From Gerris lacustris (taxonomy: Eukaryota; Arthropoda; Insecta; Hemiptera; Gerridae), in contig OX578280.1 in the NCBI GenBank assembly GCA_951217055.1, positions 8,496,271 to 8,560,270 on the forward strand: a stretch of 64,000 bases of DNA, in the 5' to 3' direction. The first letter of the stretch is position 1. Each line of letters begins with the position of its first letter. A model generated the notes under the pieces. It was not told the origin of the DNA. It ran no database searches and saw only the letters and a list, made by a program, of their open reading frames with translations. Both the position numbers and the translations under genes were made by a program. Shown in pieces: positions 42,675-56,223 of this stretch.

Positions 42675-42799
42675 TAATTAGTTATAAATTAATAAAACAT
42701 CAAAATATATATTAATTCATCCAAAAAAATAAGTCATGTAACTCACACTTATAAGTTTGAAACAAAAAATATGTAAAAGGAAATTGGTTTAATTATAAT

Positions 42800-43240
42800 G
42801 GGTGGGCCAAATGTCTCCCCCCCCCCCCCTTTTTAAATTTTGAACTGTTTGAGATGCATTTGTGAAACTTGGGAGATCCGTACCATGCAAGGAAAGTTTG
42901 TTTTCATGCTATCGAGCACTCGGGGCAACTACTTAGTTTGCCCCCTCACCCCTCAACTTAAAAAAATATAAAATCTTAAACCTATAAAAGGACAAATCTT
43001 TGTACAACGGATCTCGTCAACACCGAATCTAAACCGTGCCATTGATATGCCCCCGTGTAGGGGCAGTAAGAGAAGAAAAAGAAAAATGTGTACAAGTAAA
43101 GAAGTACAGATGCAGAAAAATTAAACCGATACCTAGGACACAAGTGTAGACAAACCTGGTTGTCACACGTCAATTAATTTATTTCTTTGTATACTTTTCC
43201 TGTTTCGCTGTCATTCAATGTTTATCTCTTAAAAATAATA
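42800..43240. repeat. Fragments of two repeat families
   Basis: 42800-42960 is a diverged unit of the 29216-30224 foldback. 42970-43235 matches part of the 33900-34260 core repeat. Confidence 0.6.
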
Positions 43241-43914
43241 TTAGTTTTAGCGAATTTTCAAAGAAAATTACGCTATTGCAATGGCTTCAAAATTTTTGTA
43301 ATGCGAATTTTTGAAAAATTTTTCCATGGAAATCCGTTTTAGACCATTCTGAATCGATTCCTAAAATTTAACACTTTTTTTTATGTATGTATGTATATAT
43401 GTATGTATATATGTATATATGTGTCACTCCAGACGATATCTCCCCTTAGAATGCACTTAAAAATTTCAAACAAATTTTAAAATGTCAATAATATCAAAAG
43501 AAAGGATGAGTTCGTTGGCCAGAATTTTTGGAGTCCATTTAGGGGTCAAATTTTGACCATATAGGGTCAAAAAACGTGTTTTTTCCATTTTACCCCCCTT
43601 TTATGTGAAAATATGATAAAAGTGTAAATAACAACAATTACTGTACTCTTAAAGAGCTTTCCAACGACATGCATCTTGAAGGGTAAATACTATTTTGACT
43701 TTTGTACCCCGTACCCCTGTGTACCAATTTTTTTTTTCACCCGAGCAAATTCTAAACCAAAATTTTCCTATATTATCATAAGCCAATAAAACGCAGATTT
43801 CTTTGAAAATTCGCTCATTAAGTCATGGTGCATGACTGGACTTTTTTACATAACAAAAAGGCCTGATATAATCATTCTTGAACATTTTAACAATTTTATC
43901 AGCCATACCAGTAC
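43241..43914. other. Spacer with TATG/TATA repeat
   Basis: TATGTATG-type microsatellite at about 43382-43422. No gene seen. Confidence 0.5.
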
Positions 43915-44505
43915 TAAAATAAAAAATCGGTCCGAGACAACTCAGACAAACTTTCTCATATACAAGTTCATAATTACTTACCCAATGTTTTCCATTTATT
44001 AGTTTTTGTAAGTACGTTTAATTATTATTGAAAATTATATCAAAACGTGCCATAAAAATAACTTCTCCAGGGCGGGGAAAAGAACCAGGGGTCTCTCCGA
44101 CCATGTTTTAAGCAATTTTCTCAGGAACTAGATTTTTCCCGTGAAAACTGCTTATATCGTTGGATCCGTATTTGAATGGACTACATTTTAGAATTTTTTA
44201 ATCAAAATCGTCGGAACCGTTTTCGAGAAATATTTTTTTTGGTAGCGCCCCCAAATTTGGATCTAAAATTCATTTCTCGATTTCGCCTCGGGGTATGATT
44301 TTTCTGAACACGTATGCCAAATTTCGTCAAAATCGGCCCAGCAGTTTAGGCTCCACGAGTCTGCACAGACGACAGACAGACATTTTTTTGAAAAACACTT
44401 GTTTGGACTCAGGGGACCTCAAAACGTGTAAATCCATCAAAATCTCAAAATCGAATTTTCGCGCCATCACAATACTTTCTCTTTATATGGGATAGTAAAA
44501 ATTGA
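43915..44505 (-). repeat. SINE-like dispersed repeat, reverse copy
   Basis: Reverse-orientation member of the family described at 39945-40480. Confidence 0.65.
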
Positions 44506-45077
44506 GAGAGTCTTGGTTGATTCTCGAGAGCTAGCCGAAGAAATAAATATTGAAAGCCAAATTTTAAGCCAAAATGAAGAAGAAGAAAATGGAAATTGTT
44601 CGCTTATGAATTAGCAGATGAACCCATCGCTGACCCAATGATTCAGATTAAAATACTATTTTGCAATATTTGATGCGGTAATTAGCTCTGTACAAGAACG
44701 ATGCGTACAGTTTAATGAAATTATTTGATTTTCTATACAGTATAAGTGACCTCAAGATGAAAACTTCCAGAACTCATGGCTTTGTTTATCAAATTGAATA
44801 CTGCTCTAACCCACTGTAGCCCTGGAGAACACATCTTTCTTAAAGGACATTGCCGTGACGGCTTTCTGTTCTGAACTTTCAGGAATAAGTAATCAAATAC
44901 AAAAATATGCAAAATCTGAATACGTGCTGAACTATCTGTGCTCAAGAAAGTTAGAAAATGGTTTTCCTAATTTGTTCGTTGTTCATAGAATCCTTTTACG
45001 AAGAACTGAAGAAGGGGGGGGGGGGGCAGCATTTTTCAATTCTCGCCTAGGGCGGCAAATACCTAGAAACGGCCCTG
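44505..45077 (+). pseudogene. Degenerate hAT transposase 3' portion with 3' terminus
   Basis: Pieces in frame read like the C-terminal half of ZMYM/hAT transposase-type proteins: VLVDSRELAEEINIES, a YFAIFDAVISSVQERCVQFN segment, ENTSFLKDIAV, SELSGISNQIQKYAKSE and LNYLCSRKLENGFPNLFVVH. These are separated by stops and shifts, so it is dead. The dimerisation region ends abruptly before the usual ERSFS motif, at a G-run. The terminal AAACGGCCCTG (to 45077), after GGGCGGCAAAT, looks like a hAT 3' inverted end. Confidence 0.65.
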
Positions 45078-45428
45078 TTGGTGTACACACTGTAATTTAA
45101 ATTGGTGATACACCAAATGCTCTTAACATGGAAGGTATCTCGTACCAACCTACTAAAACTTACAATAATTAAATGTAACTGAAACTAATTAAAATAGTCA
45201 AGAGGTCTTTAATTTGATAGAAAAAGCTTTGATGAACTTCAATTTAACACTGTTTGAACTCAGCTGACATCATCTAGTCTTTAAAACTTGAAGTACAGAA
45301 GTACATATAAAGTTTATACAAGTACAAGTACTTAAATGTTCTACACAGTTTAAATCTTAAAATTAACTTGTAAACATACGCCTGAAGCACATGTAACTAA
45401 TTCAATTGTGATCTCATTTTGACCTTAG

Positions 45429-45459
<31 letters not shown>

Positions 45460-47130
45460 AATAAAAAAAAAAAATGAAAATTATACATATAATAAACCAT
45501 TTTCGTCGAATTAGCGGTTTGTTATTTCCTTTTTTGTGTGTGTAGCTTATATAAGGAACATTCCAATGAGGGTAAAAAACCGTAGATAGCTGGAGGCAAG
45601 GGTCTAACGAGTATGTATTCAGGGTTATATTTTTTCTCATGTCTAATATTTGACGTTTAATATTACTTAAGTAATTTATATAATTATTTTGATCACCAGA
45701 GGCGTTTTATTATGAGTTGTCTTCTATTTGGATCTGTTGTCGAAGTTTACAATAGAGAGTACTTCATTATTAACTAATTATTTTGCTTCCAAGCTTACCG
45801 AAAGTATCGGAAGCATTTGGATCGTTCTGTAGAGCGAAATATTTTTGTGTCTTCGATATTAAATAAATTGGTAGTGCGTGAAGTCTCAAGTAAAAAGGGT
45901 TTCGTTGGTGTTGTAAACATGAAATTAGTAAGGGGGAGAGGGCAAGATTTTGATTGAAAAAATGGCGGGGAAAATTAAACGATTTCCACAAGTGTTATAT
46001 ATTTTTGTAATCTAATCTTCAATACCTTTCATTTGATACCTCACTCAAAATTTATAAAATAGTATATTATGTTACAAGGCTGTGAAGTGAGTTTTTTCTT
46101 TACCGCGGCAATTACATTTACTGTCGAGCGAAGCGAGACAGTAAATATTGCCAAGGTAAAGAAAAAACACTTCAAAGTCGCGTAGCATATGCTATTTTTT
46201 CCGAGGTAGCAGACAATGAAAAAACATTAAATATTAATCACTAATCAATATATAATAATAACAAATATTAGTACATACTTAAGACTTAAAAAAAGAAACC
46301 TTAAAATGAGGTTACACTATAAGAAAAGATAAATAAAACGCATTGACATCTAGCGGATTTTTATCGTACTAGAAGCATTTCTACAAAGACTGCAGCACTA
46401 CTAACGGAAGTTTTGACTACCCGCCGTAAAGAAAAAATCTTTTAGTGCCTAGGACGTAAAAGATTTTTTCTTTACAGCTAGGAGTAATGAAATGATTTTT
46501 TAAGTCCACGTAATGAAAAAATGGATTTTAGCTATGTTTTTTAGGCTCTAAAGTTACTATTTCACAGCCTACCACGGAAAAAATATTTTTTTCCTCGTGA
46601 CAGCAATTAGCCGCCATCTTGGATTCCCAGTTAATCAGATCGAATTGTTATTCTTATATTTTCTATCGCCCAGCGGAACGCACATTTTGCATATTTTTTC
46701 ATAATTTTAAAAACAGTGGAAATATAGTTTTTTTTTGGGGGGGGGGGGGGGGGGGGGGAGGGACGCAAAATTTTTTGATGTTTTAAACGCGTGGGAAATT
46801 AAACGCTTTCCACAAGTGTTATATCTTTTTGTAATCTACTCTTTAATACCTTTCATTTGATACCCCGCTTAAATTTTAAAAAAATATTTTTTTTTGCATG
46901 ACGTGAGTTATCCGCCATTTTGGATTTGAACAGCTGATAATTTTGAGTTCGCTATATTTCTCCTGTGTGCGCGTCAAAAATGATCTTTAATACTGGAAAG
47001 TTTCATGGTTTTATCTCTTTTTATTCAAAAGTTATTGGAACCGTACAGATGAGTGACAGACAGACACATGAACGAAACTATATGGGTTTCTTTTTTTGGT
47101 TTTACCAACGAAACCCTAAAAAACCTTGAC
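45078..47130. repeat. Spacer and dispersed-repeat fragments
   Basis: 45781-46010 is a GAGCTTACCGAAAG-family fragment. 46740-46760 is a poly-G run. 46800-47120 is a GGGTTTC-family member with TTTGATACCCCGCTT. 46085-46520 has imperfect inverted motifs around AAAGAAAAAA(C/T)ACTT. No gene seen. Confidence 0.5.
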
Positions 47131-49290
47131 AGAAATCTGTTTCAGACATCAGGGAACATTTTTAGTCTCGTGTCTGTCGGTCAGTTTGTCCACAATTTTT
47201 CGAACCAAAATATCTTGAACTCTACTTGTCCGATTTTAATGAAATTTGGATGGTAGGTCACAAAATGCGTATTGTTTGTACTATATAAGATCTTGCATCC
47301 AAAACATTATCTTGCGGCCACTAATTTCCTTTCCACATGTCCACAAACATACTTTTATTTACAGCTATATAATTAAATTCCATCATTATTAATTCATTTA
47401 ATCAATATCATCCGATATTGATGAAATTTCAATGTTTTGCCAAATGTAGCCCATAGATAAATTCATTATATACTGCCAACCGTCTCTGCTCTGTATATTT
47501 TGTTAGGTTAATACTTTTGTTTTTTTAAAAAACATTTAATTTTTTTTACGTTCAGCATATAATAAAGTATATGCCGAAACCTACGAAACCTTAAAAAGTA
47601 CTTGGATGCAAGTACTTCCCTGTGATTTTCATTTATCTTTTATATGCAGACGCGTGTAGTCTAAACTACTAGACCGATTTTGATGAAATTTGGCATACAT
47701 GTTCAGAAAAGTACCCCGAGGCTAAATCGATAAATGAATTTTAGTTTCAAATTATGCAATCAATTCAAATACTACCCCATAAAAACACTGAAGAAAAAAA
47801 TTATTTCTCGAGTTCATTTACAAATCTTTTGATATAAGCCGTTTTGTCGGGAAAAATCTAGTTTCTGAGATATTGATGAAAATAAATCTGATTTTGTTGA
47901 AAATGGAAAACAAAAAGTAAACAACCACCTATTGAACATATTTTAAATAATATATTAACTAGACTATCGCATCGCATCGCGTGGCTTTATATTTGATGCG
48001 AGCTTAATCCAATAAATATTTAGCATTAAGAAAATTACTAGTTAATCATGATGAGTTTATATAATTTAAATGGTTGGGACTTCACTTGGAAGGTTATATA
48101 GGAGGGTTCCTAAATGTGGGTTCATATTCACAGCTAGCGGATCGACACGCGTATCTAAATAGCAATATATTCATGTTTTTTGGGATCTGGGAACGAGATT
48201 ATAATATGAGAAAGTTAGTCTGTGTCTTCTTGGGCCAATTTTTTTATTGGGGTGCGTGAAAACTTTAGAGGTTCAGTTCCGAGACGCTATGAGGCCCATC
48301 CAGGGTTGTAAGAGCTGTTTTCTTATTTTTATTGTACATATTTCAGTTTGAACAAGTGCATAATATGCCATCAATGTTAATGAGCTAACCGTTTTTACAA
48401 TACGATAGAAAAAGTTCTGTAGGTCTTGATTCCTTATATAAACTTTATCGTTTCATGGATTACCATTCGAGTTAAAAGCTCGAAGAGTAATTGCAAATGT
48501 TACTCAAGTAGTCTGTATTACTATTAGAATTGTTCGAACCCCCCCCCCCCCCCCCTTGGATTCTAAGTATTCAAAGATGTTCTGACAACAGGATGAAGTA
48601 TGGAAATTAGCGTTAGATTGGGGATTCCCTTGCTGAGTCTTTGACACTATTTTGGATGAGAATGGCAGACGAATTTCCTGTTCTCAGCTCAATGTTAATT
48701 CTGCAATGTATTTTCCACCCTTCAGCCTAATCATACCAAATTATTGGATTCTGTGATGCCTCTCTAAGGGTTCTAATTATGAATTTGAAAATCAGAATTT
48801 CCTAGCGAACATTTGTCTTAACTTTTTCTTTTTTCGTTTCCCATGTACAGTTTATGAGTTTATTTATCATATTTGAATAACTCCTTTCAAAAAGTTACTC
48901 CCTATAACGAGCAACAGGGCTGTTTGTATTTTAGATTAATATTTACTTTATGACTTTTTACATTGTTTTCTATTTTTCGTACGACTTTAGTAAAATGCCG
49001 CCTTTTCTTATAGAAGCTTATGTAAGCAGTTGTGAACTAGCCCCTTTTTACAATTTTTGCTTCCGAGCTTACCGAAGGTAACGGAAGCTATGTGATTGGT
49101 TTGAAGATTTATTTTTTTTATGTCTCTGATTTCAAAAATTCTAAGAAAGAAATCTGTGTGAGACATCAGTAAACATTTTTTTTTCCGTGTAGGTCTGTAT
49201 GTCACTCAATTTTTACGAACCATCATATGTATCTTAAACACTACTCGTCCAATTTTAATGAAATTCGGACGGTAGGTCATAGTTAGCCCT
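47131..49290. other. Spacer, mostly repeat fragments
   Basis: 47645-47880 is a SINE-like fragment and 49060-49290 a GAGCTTACCGAAGG-family fragment. There is a poly-C run at about 48539-48555. Nothing coding. Confidence 0.45.
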
Positions 49291-51225
49291 CACACTTTTC
49301 CTCACTACCTATGAAAAAGTATTGTTTTCACCAAACAATTTTTTTTCGAGATTTCAACGGAAGTATCCGTTTTAGGTGCTTTTAAGACCTCCTGAGTGGT
49401 TTTCAGCATGACATCTATATGTATGTATGTATGTATGTGTGTATATATGTGAGTGTGTGTTATCATCGTAGCGCCCAAGGTATTTAACCTAGGACCTAAA
49501 GAGTTGAAACTTGGCAGAAAAATCATCCCCCAAAAGTTACCTATCTCACTACTGTAATAATTTTTAATGTTACTTTGATCAGGAGGGGAAAGAAGAGAAA
49601 AGAAGCAATAATTTAATCCTACATTAATTGAATTACATAAATTGTCACTCAACATAAATTGAAACTGGTTTATTAAGCATAGTAGCTTTCAGCCTTCATA
49701 ATGCCGTCATCAGTGCCAAAAGACCAAAAAAGAAATAATAAACAAAGTAAAACAATAACACATCACCTACACTAATTTTTAAACTATCCTAAAAGCCAAT
49801 TGTTTTGTGTTACACCACACCAACAACAATTTGACTTAATGAAAGGAGAAAGTGCTAGTTAGCATTATGGCCTAAAATATGAACCGATTCAGATCATATG
49901 ACAGACAAGACGTGGGACTGAAATGATTTTAGACTTTCAAATGCTAACCCCTCGAAAGTAATCATACGTCTATGAACTCATGAATGAATTTTGATAAATG
50001 GTTATACCTCATTGTAACAAATCTGATTTATTAATTTTCATGAGACTAACACTTTACAAAACGTCCTTCAACCTAATTTTTTATGAATGGACCAACGCCT
50101 GTGGGGGTCTCATTCATAAAGAATTATAATATATTCTGAATGGAATATAATATCGAAAAAATCATATATTATTTTATTTAAAGAACAGTGAATTCTAACT
50201 CCACCTCTTTATTTTAAATTAAGGAATCTTAAAATTCTATCATCGTTTTAACCTCGAGACCTTTTATATAATAATAGTGTAATAATCTCTTAAAAAAAAA
50301 AAGAAATAAATATATAAAATCTGTTCTATTTTTATTATCCAAACATTTTGTTAAATGTTTCTCAATAACCTATAACAGTATCATTTTTCATTTTTTTTTT
50401 TTTAAATCATTATTATATCGAACAAAAAAATTTCAGATTTCAAATTGATTTAATATTATAACAGGTTTAGTTTTATGAACGAGTTAGGTGATTATTTTAT
50501 TTTGTTATTTTATATTTTATAAGATTTTATTTCAGTTTTATTAAAATTATTATATTAGCCTCATTTAAAAGATACAAAATATTTGTTCACTCTTTTTTTT
50601 TATACAGTTTTATTTGTATGATATAATATTAGACGTAAATGTATGTAAACACATTTAGGGTAGGGTAGGGATGGAAAAAAGAGAGATAATAAATTATTTT
50701 TTCTGTTACATTTAATAAGAATAAATAAGCTGGTACCTGAGTTTTACGGCAGAATGGTTCACATTAATTTATCATTTTCATCTCCTTTTATACATATAAA
50801 GGATTTAGTGTATTGTTTTATTTTTATTTCGACGTGGTTCATTGTTAAAATTATTGAACATTTAGGAGCAGGTACTTCTTCCATAATAAAGTTTATTACC
50901 TGTTGTGACACAACTATATTCGTGGGTCATCTTTAGAAAGACGATTAAGGTTGGATACGTCTAAATCCTATAGCCATTGCCAATGCATAAATTTGAGTTT
51001 TATTTTCTTCATCTCACCATCTTGACACAACTGAGCCTATTATGATGGTTAACGTACTCGTCCCGTTTGTTAAACTGCCTACGGACCCGTTGTGTGTACT
51101 GGAAGCACATAATTGTCCATTTTTTTTAAAATGAATAATAAATAAAATACTTGATTGTATTAGTAATAATGATTTGCATGAAGTTTAAGTGAGCTTCAAA
51201 GAGTAAACATTTAATATGATTGCAG
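49291..51225. other. Spacer with one repeat fragment
   Basis: 49300-49510 matches 36000-36145 in reverse. Around 49670-49730 a segment with CTTTCAGCCTTCATAATGCC resembles, in reverse, 31930-31980, both with an AATAAAC-like edge, perhaps retroelement 3' ends. The rest is AT-rich. Confidence 0.4.
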
Positions 51226-52280
51226 GAGCAACAGTTCTGTGTAACAAGTTACAGTGCTGTGTAACTAGCAACAGTGAACTGGCAACAGTGCTGTGTAACA
51301 AACAACAGTGAACTAGCAACAGTGAACTGGCAACAGTGCTGTGTAACTAACAACAGTGAACTGGTAACAGTGCTGTGTAACTAACAACAGTGCTGTGTAA
51401 CTAGCAGCAGTGCTGTGTAACTAGCAACAGTGCTGTGTAACTACCAACAGTGCTGTGTAACTAGCAGCAGTGCTGTGTAACTAGCAACAGTGCTGTGTAA
51501 CTAGCAACAGTGAACTGGCAACAGTGCTGTGTAACTAACAACAGTGCTGTGTAACTAGCAGCAGTACTGTGTAACTAACAACAGTGAACTGGCAACAGTG
51601 CTGTGTAACTAGCAGCAGTACTGTGTAACTAGCAACAGTGCTGTGTAACTAGCAGCAGTACTGTGTAACTAGCAACAGTGCTGTGTAACTAACAACAGTG
51701 CTGTGTAACTAGCAACAGTGCTGTGTAACTAGCAGCAGTACTGTGTAACTAGCAACAGTGCTGTGTAACTAACAACAGTGCTGTGTAACTAGCAGCAGTG
51801 CTGTGTAACTAGCAACAGTGCTGTGTAACTAGCAACAGTGAACTGGCAACAGTGATGTGTAACTAACAACAGTGCTGTGTAACTAGCAGCAGTGCTGTGT
51901 AACTAACAACAGTGAACTGGCAACAGTGCTGTGTAACTAACAATAGTGCTGTGTAACTAGCAACAGTTCTGTGTAACTAGCAACAGTGCTGTATAACTAG
52001 CAGCAGTGCTGTGTAACTAACAACAGTGAACTGGCAACAGTGCTGTGTAACTAACAATAGTGCTGTGTAACTAGCAACAGTTCTGTGTAACTAGCAACAG
52101 TGCTGTGTAACAAGTTACAGTGCTGTGTAACTAACAATAGTGCTCTGTAACCAGCGACAGTATTGTGTAACCAGCGACAGTGCTGTGTAACCAGTGACAG
52201 TGCTGTGTAACCAGCGACAGTGCTGTGTAACTTGCAACAGTTTCGTGTAACTAGAAACAGTGCTTTGTAACTAGCAACAG
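51226..52280. repeat. 19-bp minisatellite, about 1.06 kb
   Basis: Dozens of head-to-tail copies of CAACAGTGCTGTGTAACTA, with an interspersed 14-bp variant CAACAGTGAACTGG and substitutions such as AGCAGCAGTACTG. Higher-order blocks repeat (for example 51900-52010 and 52010-52100). The 3' edge decays into CCAGCGACAG variants. No spacers, so not CRISPR. Confidence 0.95.
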
Positions 52281-53870
52281 TTAAAGAATCAGGTAAGATA
52301 ACCAGTTGGGTAAAGCCTAACTGATTTCTATCATTCTATAACTTCCTGATTTAGTTACAAATCAGATAGTACTTACTCTGTTCATAATCATATAAAATAT
52401 CAGAAAACTGGTTTACAGTATATTGTAATGTATTCAGCTTTTCCTAATTTTATCTGATCTGATATTTTGCTTCCGAGCTTACCGAAGGTAACGGAAGCTA
52501 TGTGATCGCTCCGAAGAACGAAAATATTTTATGTCTTCAATTTAAAAAATTCCTAGAGAGATATCCGTTTCAGGCATCAGGGAACATTTTTGGTCCCGTG
52601 TCTGTCTTTCAGTCTATCGCTCAATTACGAACCAACATATTTTAAAAACTACTCTTTCGATAAAATTGAAATTTTGATGGTAAGTCATAATTAGCCCATT
52701 GTAAGTCCCATCTAATCTTCTACTTAATGCACCCATTTAATTATCTTCCACATGCGCACAAACATACATTTATTTACACCTATATCTTCAAAAGTAATTA
52801 TCTGATTAATTTTGAAATTATGATGGCCCGTTGAAAGTAGCCCGTAGATAGCCCCAGATTAATTCCAACCGTCAGCCCTCATTAAATTTTGCTAAATTGA
52901 TAATTTAATTCATTTAAAGAAGTTTACTTTAAATCAATTTATGATTATCAATAACTACGGGAGACATACATTTAATTAAATTCATTTAAAGAAACTAAAA
53001 CAATTTTTTTGTTTAGAAACATTAAAGTTATTTTACTAAGCGGGAACATCTAGATGCCACAGACTTCCTAATACCCGCTTCCTTCCTTATTTCTATATCC
53101 CTCTCCTCATGGTTACAATAATTTGGTAACTTAGTAGTTAATTATTATAATGAATGTATTGACTCGACTACTGGGAAACACTTTTAACAGTTATACTTCC
53201 GGAATAAGCAGAGATATTCTTCTTCTGTATATCCCCCCCCCCTCCCCGGTGTCTTGTCGGTTCCCTGGGTTGAAATTGGAATTATATTTGATTAATATAT
53301 GCTTACATCCTAAAGAGAAGTGCTTTGCCAAGAATTAACTCGCTAACTTAAGATAATTGGTCTTGGCTCAATTCTTCATCTTTTTTATTACCTTGCAGTA
53401 TTCCCTCTTTTATAGAGCACGTTTTACAAAATCCCATCTTAACAGACATTATTATTTTTATAATTATCGTACCAAAAATTCATGTTATTTGAATTTATTA
53501 TTTGGGGGAAAATGATATAACTTTAAAAATAATAGGTGTTTGTAGTATATAATATAATCATTAAAATATTGAAAATAGAACGCAAGGAAGCTATGTGCCA
53601 CACTAATTGTCAGAGTATTTTACACGAATTAAATTATCAATTTAGCAAAATTTAAAGAGCGCAGATTGTTGAAATTATCTGAGGGTTACATGCAACAAAC
53701 AATCCAAATTTCATTAAAATCAGATAACCATCTTTTGGATAAGGTACCTAAAGGTATAAATAAATGTATGAATGTGGAAGAAAAACATAAGTGCTCAAAA
53801 GGTTCAAACTTATATGGGACCAACAATGGGCTCATTATGACCTACTATCAAATTTAATTAAAATCGTTGG
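52281..53870. other. Spacer with one repeat fragment
   Basis: 52472-52900 is a member of the GAGCTTACCGAAGG family. No gene recognised. Confidence 0.45.
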
Positions 53871-53871
53871 T

Positions 53872-54085
53872 TCCCAAAAATTGAGCAGCAGACAGACAGA
53901 ATTTCATTAAAATCGTTGGTTCCCAAAAATTGAGCAGCAGACAGACAGAATTTCATTAAAATTGTTGGTTCCCAAAAATTGAGCAGCAGACAGACAGAAT
54001 TTCATTAAAATCGTTGGTTCCCAAAAATTGAGCGTCAGACAGACAGAATTTCATTAAAATTGTTGGTTCTCAAAAATTTAGCAAC
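53872..54085. repeat. 49-bp tandem repeat, about four copies
   Basis: Unit contains CAGACAGACAGAATTTCATT and GTTGGTTCCCAAAAATTGAG; copies start near 53872, 53921, 53970 and 54019, the last decayed. It arises within a dispersed repeat related to 37330-37440. Confidence 0.85.
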
Positions 54086-55191
54086 ACACAAGCCGATAGA
54101 CCGACAGACATATACGGAACTAATAAATGTTCCCCGATCTCAGAAACGGAGTTATGTCTTGGAATATTAGAAAACGGAGACATGAACAAATTCCTTTCTA
54201 TAGAACAGGTAAGCTCGAAAGCAATAACTAATATTTCAAAATTAGGAATTTTGTTTCCTCCAAAAGTATGTTTTTACAAATGAATAAAAAAGCTTTTAAC
54301 TGAGAAGAGACTTATTTTAATTAAAAATATTTTCATTTTGATTTGGGAGATATTTTATCTGTTTTATTTTGTTACTTTAATGTAATTTTAGATTTTAATA
54401 CGGAGAAAGATAATAACATTTTAGAATTTAATTTTATAAGGAAAGAAGAGCGAATTAAAGGTTGGGCGCATGAATTGTAAGCCTTCAAGAATCGAGGTGT
54501 CACTACTTCCTTATATATATTTTTTTCTAAATAAATTATTTAATCTTAAATTTCCATTACCAAATGAAATACATTTTGTTAAACAATATACAGTAATACA
54601 AAATAATGTTTACTCATTCAACTCCGTCGTTGGATTCCATTCTGTTATCATGTACATTTGTATAAAAGTCTATTGCTTCCCAGTTTACCCAAGGTAATGA
54701 AAGCATTGTGAATTTTGAGGCAAGAATTCGAACATTCCTGGAGAGGAATCTGTTTCAGATATAAGGTAATATTTTTGGCTCTCTAGGTCCTTGTTTAAAG
54801 CTATTTTTTCAGGAACTAGATTTTTCCCGGGAAAATCGTTAGATTCGTATTTAAATGGACTACATTTTAGATTTTTTTTAATCAAAATCGTAGGAACCTT
54901 GGGGTATGATTTTTCTGAACATGTAAGCCAAATTTCGTCAAAATCGGCCCAGTAGTTTAGGCTCAGACATAAAAAAAACAAAACACTTTTTTGGACTCAG
55001 AGGACCTCAGAGGACCAAAATATGTAAATCCGTCAACATCTCAAAATTGAATTTTCGAGCCACCACAATACTTTCTTTATATGAGAAATTAAAATAGTTA
55101 TTTATGTAACTATGTTTCCTTTGCTGCCTTGTTGCATACAATATTTTTCCTACTGGTGGCAGAAAAAGTTTCCTATTGATATTATTTATTT
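54086..55191. repeat. Spacer with SINE-like fragment
   Basis: 54670-55090 is a reverse-orientation fragment of the SINE-like family (see 39945-40480). No gene seen elsewhere in the stretch. Confidence 0.5.
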
Positions 55192-56218
55192 AGTCCAGTA
55201 CAATTAGACAAAAATGGCTCAACTTCGGAAAAATTAGGGGAAAGCTGCATTTTGGCATGAACATTCATACTGCGGTTCTAAACAAAATGTCAAAAGTCCC
55301 CATTGATCCGAGTGCCGCTAAAAGAACTACGTGGGGTCAAAGGTCATCAAAATCGGTGTTTTGTGAATATCTCATTAACGATCACGTTTACTAAAAAAAT
55401 ACAAGTAATTAAATTTGTAGCTTAGAACAATTCCTACAAAAAAGATCTCATGACTTTTATTCGTAGGTGTAACGGTTTTGGAGATTACTTCAATTTACCT
55501 TCTTAACTATCATGAAACGTGCACTCCTTTCCACACCACCTTAGAGGTAAAGTATGCCGAGCGCAACTTTTTGAACCAAGCACAGAAATAAATTCACAAG
55601 TTAAAAATTAAATATGCGCATGCGCAATTCGTAAAAATGTGGTAAACTCAAAAAAAAAAAATTTTTTTTTTAATTTTCGAGTGGGGTATCAAATGGAAGC
55701 TGCTGAAAAGTAGGATACAAATATATACATGCTTATTTGAATTTTGCATTCTTTATCGGTTTAATAAGTTAAAATATAACCAAAAAAAATCCTCCCCCCC
55801 CCCCCAACCACTATATAACGGCTGGTCCTAACATTTTGAAATAATTCCTAAAATCCATCAAGAACAAATTTGAACTCAACTCTGAAATTTGATCGAATTT
55901 TGAACAAATTTGAAACAACTCTGTAAATCGAATTATCTCCAGAACCGTTACACCTACGAATAAAAAACATGAAATCTTTTTTGTAGGAAATGTTCTAAGC
56001 TACAAATTTTATTGTTTTTTTTTCTGTAAACATGACTGTTAATGAGATATTCACAAAAAACCCATTTTGACGACCTTTGACCCCGCGTTGTTCTTTTAGC
56101 GGCACTCGGATCAATGAGGACTATTGACATTTTCTTTAGAACCGCAATTTCTAGGTTCATGCAAAAATTCATCTTTCCCCTAATTTTTCTGAAGTGTAAT
56201 GTCTAATTGCACTGGACT
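55192..56218. mobile_element. Foldback element with AGTCCAGT ends
   Basis: Inverted arms of about 290 bp beginning AGTCCAGTACAATTAGAC and ending GTCTAATTGCACTGGACT. TATTT flanks both sides (55187-55191 and 56219-56223), a possible 5-bp duplication. The centre (55500-55860) contains a TGAGTGGGGTATCAAATG-type dispersed repeat and a poly-C run. No transposase. Confidence 0.65.
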
Positions 56219-56223
56219 TATTT

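Noticed and set aside
51226..52280. CRISPR-like array
   Set aside because: No unique spacers and eukaryotic context; it is a minisatellite.
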